NCBI GenBank assembly: GCA_011033025.1
Contig: WFMF01000620.1
Coordinates: forward strand, 24,466-88,465
Length of the DNA stretch: 64,000 nt
Direction of reading: 5' to 3'
DNA from: Beroe forskalii
Lineage: Eukaryota > Ctenophora > Nuda > Beroida > Beroidae
The notes under the pieces were generated by a model that searched no databases, was not told the DNA's origin, and worked only from the letters and a program-made list of their open reading frames with translations. Made by a program: the position numbers and the translations under genes. Positions 28,701 to 34,700 of this stretch are shown here, piece by piece. The stretch's first letter is position 1, and each line of letters begins with the position of its first letter.

Positions 28701-31700
28701 GGAGTTGGTTTCATTTAAAAAAATGCCATCACCTATGAATATTTTGCATGAGTTAAATAATCGTTCATTTTATTTCAATGAACTCTTATGTTTACCTTAG
28801 TATTGGACATTTGCTGTAGTCAAATGAATGCCCATTTATCTGCTATGACGTCAACAATTTTTTTGATGGGAAACATTTTCAATGAATTTATACTATGACA
28901 CCAAAACATCCCGAGCACCAAATTGCTTCAAGAAGAAAAAGAGTGACCGGGTTTATAAACATGAACTTACGTCATTTAAAGCCGTAAGCACATGTTTGGT
29001 GATTATATTCTTAGTTATACCTTTATATTCTAAGATATGATGAGAATGGTTAAATAGTTAATTTCATCAAGAGTTCGGTGTACTAAGACATTCAAAATCA
29101 AAGAATAATTTTGTGAAGAGATTGTTGTTATGCTGAGCTGAATGTGTTAGCTAAGAAGTTAATAGTTATTACTTTATTACCACAACAGGAAAAAGTCAAA
29201 AACCGCAGCATTTGCGGAAGGGTGGAAAATATTCTACCAGGACGAATTGGATCAGCAATTTTAATTACCAATATTTGTAATTTTAAGATAGTACAACAAT
29301 GACAGCAACTACAGCCTTATGAGCCATGTAATAAATACCAATGTATACCATTCATTCTAAAATTTCTAAATTTCTCATAATGTAGTATATGCCGGCCATA
29401 CTGGCCGTAGAATTATCAAATATTTCTCTTATTTTTACCGTTTGTAGATTAATATGGGAATATGTATAAGACATTAAGTAGGCGCCATCCCTGGTATCGT
29501 TCATTGCCAATCTCCAAATTGAAAAGGATAGCAACAGTAACTCAGGACGTGAGGGATACCTCTAAGAGATATCAGAAGAATAAACAAGTTTAGAGCCGAT
29601 AATTCTCCAGTTGACAATACAACCAGATACAATAAAACCAGATACAATAAAATGATCAGCTCTTCGAGACGAATAGAATGCAATCAACAGCTAAGCTCTA
29701 TCTACACTCTAAATCAGGTGGAAGTGGTATATATTATTTCTAGGAGTTTACAAAATGAGCTTATCATACCAATAAACTATTTCAGTAGACAGTATTTCAT
29801 ATCCCTTGTTTGACGAATAAAATAATGTGCAAAAAACACACCAAATACCAATTAAATGCAACCTGAGGTAAAAGGTAAAACAATGATAGATAAAAACACT
29901 AAAACAGGTGACTGACCACTACACTAACCAGTAATCAAATTATCAAATTATCGGATGAGCTGGAAGAGTGGTGGGTGAGATAACAGCAAGAAATTGTTAC
30001 GCTTGGTTAGACGTTATTTCTGAAAGGGTAGAAGAGAGGACCACGTTACAGTCCACCTGCATGGTCCGTGAGAGTTGAAAGGACTTGTGCCAAGGTATCA
30101 AGGAAACCAAGTCGATCACGATATTCTATTCTTACGTAACAATTAACATCAATTAACATATGAGTAACAATATGGAGACAGAGCTCCCGCGTCAGGGTAA
30201 GTTCCCCCACGTGCCCCCTCCCCCCTACCAGCAGTACTTCATAGAGCGTCAGATCCTCAACAACCTGCAGAGGGGTAATTACGAGAACGTGACCCCCATG
30301 ATCCCCTCCAGGCGACCAGGGGAAGGATAAGTAAGTACGTAGCGCAGCTATAATCGAGATAAAATTATATTTAGAACTTGGGAGGAAGTAAGGAATAAGA
30401 ACCTGAAAATTCAGAAGCGGATTGATCTCGCATCTTAAGTCTGGCTGGTACTGGTAAAGCAAAACTGCATACAGTAATCGAGTGGGAAATCCCATTCAGG
30501 GCATGCCAATGGAGAAATCAATATCACCATTGGACACTTACCATTTGATACTTTAGTTAAATAATCGTTCATTTTATTTCAATGAACTCTATGTTTACTC
30601 AGTAGATAATGGAAATTTTTGCTGTGGCAACAGAAACAAAGAACCATCAGGGATTCGGCTTCAAGTTCAAGAAAAAGAGTGACCGAGTTTATCAACATCA
30701 CGTGAGACACGAATGCAGAATACAGAAACTTGTAATAAGTGTTTACCACAGCAGTATATTTGTATCCAAATCAAAATAAGTTTAATATTGAAAACCGAAG
30801 AATGCTCGGAAGACCAGGATTTTCGAAGATGCAATGTAGTACTCTGCATCTCATAGTGAGATAAAGATGCGATACAGGTATAATAATGTAACCACGGATT
30901 GAATATTAATCAATAAATTGGATAAACATTCTATTTCATTTGAGAGTGTTACTATTCACTCTTTTATTTACACTTCAATGATTATAACTGCAGTACTTTC
31001 AACTAATTGGTGATATTATAGGTAGGTAAGTAGTTTATACTACTTTGCAAAGAGATTTCAATGGTATGGAGATAATGTAAAGAGATTGTTTTATGCTAAG
31101 CTGAATGTGTAAGTTAATAGACCGAAGGCCGCAGCAGAAAAAGAGTGATATTAAGTAGGTAAGTAGTATAACATCTGAGAGCTGGGAGAGTGGTGGGTGA
31201 GATATCAGCGAGAAATCATAACTAGGTAGACGTTATTAATACTGAGAGGGTAGAAGAGAGGACCATTACAGTCCATCTGCAGGGTCCGTGGACCGTGAGA
31301 CTTAAAAAAGCTTGCACCAAAGTCAAGAACAGCTTTGATGACAGTTTGACTGACTGACTAAGCTCCAATATCAGGGTCAATTTACTAGGGGAATGAAGAG
31401 AAGCACAAATAATTCACATTTTTCTTGAATTTAGAGAGACAAAAGAAAACGGAAATTTTAATTCATAAACAGATTGGTCACGTATGTTCGGCTGTTATTA
31501 ATCTGGCTATAACTGCTGAAGAACCCAGTCAAATCAATTTTGGTTTGCATAACAGAAAGCCTTCCGGACAAACCCACTTCTGAAGGATAAAGATTTACGA
31601 AGAAGAATGCTACTTAAGCAATTTTAATTACCAATATTCGTAATTTTAAGAAAGTACAAAAATGACAGCAACTACAGCCTTATGGGCCATATAATAACTA

Positions 31701-34700
31701 CCAATGTATACCATCCCTTCTAAAGTTTCTAAATTTTTTATAATGTAGTGTATGCCGGCCATAATGGTCGTATAATTATTAGATATTCTCTTATTTTTAT
31801 TTCTCATTGTTACTGTATAATAAACATTCGAAGGTTAAAATAGGGACTTGTTTGAGGCAGAACAACAACAGGGGCCATTCATGCCACCGCAAATTTCCAG
31901 TCTCCAAATTGAAAAGGATAGCAACAGCCATTTGTACTATGTGAGAGTTAGAGAAAATATTCAAGAATATGAGAGGAAGCATGGATGTAATGGGGAGCCC
32001 CATTCTCATGGCCAGTCCGGCACTCAGGAAGGGGAGAGATATCATAAGGGATGGATATTAAATTCAGATTTTATAAACTGGTTGACAGAGTCAAATGGGG
32101 ACACCAAATCAGATTGCTCTTAGAACCAAGAAGAAACGAATTCAACTGTTGATATTCATAACCTACGATGTTACTCAATGGGTAAGCTCATCTAAAGGAA
32201 GTGCAATCTATTCCACATTGAATATACATCATTTTTTGTCGATGCTAATGTATAAGTGAATATTTTATAAATGATGGCAAGACAGAAAGTTGAAAAAACT
32301 GTTCGGAGTCATTTGTGAATTTTATATCATAAGAATTGCCACACTTTTACGATGTGGACGTCAGACGATATGGATAACTGGCCAAGTGCCAATCATATAT
32401 ATGATTCCTTTTGACAAAAAGGTGGAAAATCTTCAACAACAAAAAGTTTCAAGGATTCGTGAATGAGCAATTGCAATCAACAATAGCCAATTGAAATCAA
32501 CATTCATCAACTTCAATTGGAATCAACAATAGATAGCAAATACAGCTTTAAAAGCCATACAATAACTACCAATAGATACCATTGTAATGTTTCAAGATAT
32601 CTTATAATGTGGCTTTCCTGCCATAATGGCAAAAGAATAATTCAAAATTATAATTTTTATTAAATTAATCAAGCTAATTATCTTAATAAACAGTGACAAA
32701 CTTGATTTTTTAAGTTTAAATAACCACCAGACAAATGGATTGATCAAATGAAAAATGCACATAATACACTTTTACGATGACGGTAAATATGTACTTTTAT
32801 GATGCAAAAATTATTTTCAATTAAATTCAATTCAGCTCACTAAGTAACATTTTCAGACTTTCAGTCCCAATACTCGTACGACAAAGATAACTTTGGGTGA
32901 TTTCACCATCGATCAAATGTAAGTAAAAAGTTACACCTACATTACGAGGTTCATAATTTGTAACTTTGTGATATATTATCCTGATTTAATAATAATTTAA
33001 TTTGTAGTTCCAATCAATTTAAATTGATCATGATAACAGTCTTAATGATTGACTAAGTGATGTCCCTCAGCACAACCAAGAAGTTCATTTATATACATTA
33101 TTGAAGAAAATGTATATTGTAATTGTGCTGTAAAGATTATATTCATTCTTCATTAAATTTACCTCAAGCAGCCGCCAGAAAGAGGGCAGCGAAATTGTTT
33201 TTATAACTTTAACTTTTTGCACATTATATCATTCATTTACACACATTATCTTCATTTAGACCCCAACTAATCGTGACATGACACCTTCATAACAATTTCT
33301 TCATTCACCGAAATTCTCATTTCAGACCCACCCTACTCACCCTCATTCAAGAAGATGGGCCGGCCAAACATTAATTAATGGAGAGGGTTTAGAGTCGGCA
33401 ATAGCCGTAACCCTCTCCATTAATTAATGTTTGGGCCAACTCCCAATTTTTTTAATTTTTATTAATCAAGCTATTAAATATGTGTTGATTTTTAAGTTTA
33501 AATAATAACGCTATTTCAGAGCAACTTACTTCCTATCACTAAAAGTCGCCTTCTTCCTCTTCTTCCTTTTAACCTTCTTAACCACCAGTTTGCCTGTCGT
33601 ATTATTACGTGAGGCAGGGGTGTTAGTGCCTGTCAAACCACACGTGTACTGGTAGTGATCATGGGCACAGAAGTAGAAGCCGAGAAAGGTGTTGAAGCCC
33701 CGGTGGACGGGCGTGTGGCGCCAGGTTCGCCAACCGAGGTGCCACTTTCCTGAAGAGACAGCAAGAGTTTCATATTATGTGCCAAACTAGGTGCCACTTT
33801 CCTGAAGATACAGCAAGAGTTTCATATTATGTGCTGAACTAAGTGCCACTTTCCTGAAGAGACAGCAAGAGTTTCATATTATGTGCTGAACTAGGTGCCA
33901 CTTTCCTGAAGAAACAGCAAGAGTTTCATATTATATGCAACACTAAGTGCCACTTTCCTGAAGAAACAGCAAGAGTTTCATATTATGTGCCAAACTAAGT
34001 GCCACTTTCCTGAAGAGACAGCAAGAGTTTCATATTATGTGCCAAACTAAGTGCCATTTTGGGGGGGGGGGGGCCAACCCCCATAAACCCCCATAAACCC
34101 CCAAAAATTTAACCCCCATTTGCCTTTTTCGATATCCACTTGGGGGTTTATGGGGGTTTAATTTTCCAGAAAAAGGTCGAAAATCTTCAATGAAAATTGG
34201 TACCATTTCAAAATAGGGTCAAAAATCGTCAACAAAAAATGGTACCATTTCAGAAAAGGCTTGAAAATCGCCAACAAAAAATGGTACCATTTCAAAAAAG
34301 GGTCTAAGATTGTCAACAAAAAATGGTACCATTTCAAAAAATGGCCGAAAATGGTACCATTTTAGGAAAGGTTCGAAAATGCGCAACAGAAAATGGTACC
34401 ATTTCAAAAAAGGCTTGAAAATCGCTGAAAAAATGGTACCATTTCAGAAAAGGGCCGAAATTCATCAACAAAAAATGGTACCATTTCAAAAAAGGCCAAA
34501 AATCGTCAACAAAAAATGGTACCATTCCGTAAAATGCCAAAAATCGTGAACAAAATCAGTCATAAAACAGCAAAATTTAACTAAATTAAGCCCCCATAAA
34601 CCCCCATAAACCCCCATAAACCCCCAAAAATTAAACCCCCATTTGCCATTTTTCGATATCCACCGGGGGTTTATGGGGGTTGGCCCCCCCCCCATTTTCC

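Larger units (their letters stand above)
26220..32700. repeat. Old, degenerate long tandem repeat in intron 4
   Basis: The same landmark blocks recur in the same orientation. GAAAAAGAGTGACCG(A/G)G occurs near 27125, 27575, 28935 and 30670. GTAGAAGAGAGGACCA occurs near 26526, 30030 and 31250. A GGCATGCCAATGGAG-like block occurs near 26940, 27390 and 30500. AATTTTAATTACCAATATT occurs near 29256 and 31619. Copies are heavily diverged and their spacing is irregular (0.45-2 kb), so this is an old array or segmental duplication series with later insertions such as 27872-28330. Confidence 0.65.

Noticed and set aside
30046-30495. 149-codon minus ORF in intron 4
   Set aside because: Its central part is the shadow of the more protein-like plus-strand frame at 30158-30330; the rest is AT-rich repeat.
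34310-34549. Repetitive ORFs with K-W-Y-H-F units on both strands
   Set aside because: Translations of the palindromic AAATGGTACCATTT repeats inside the 34061-34691 element.
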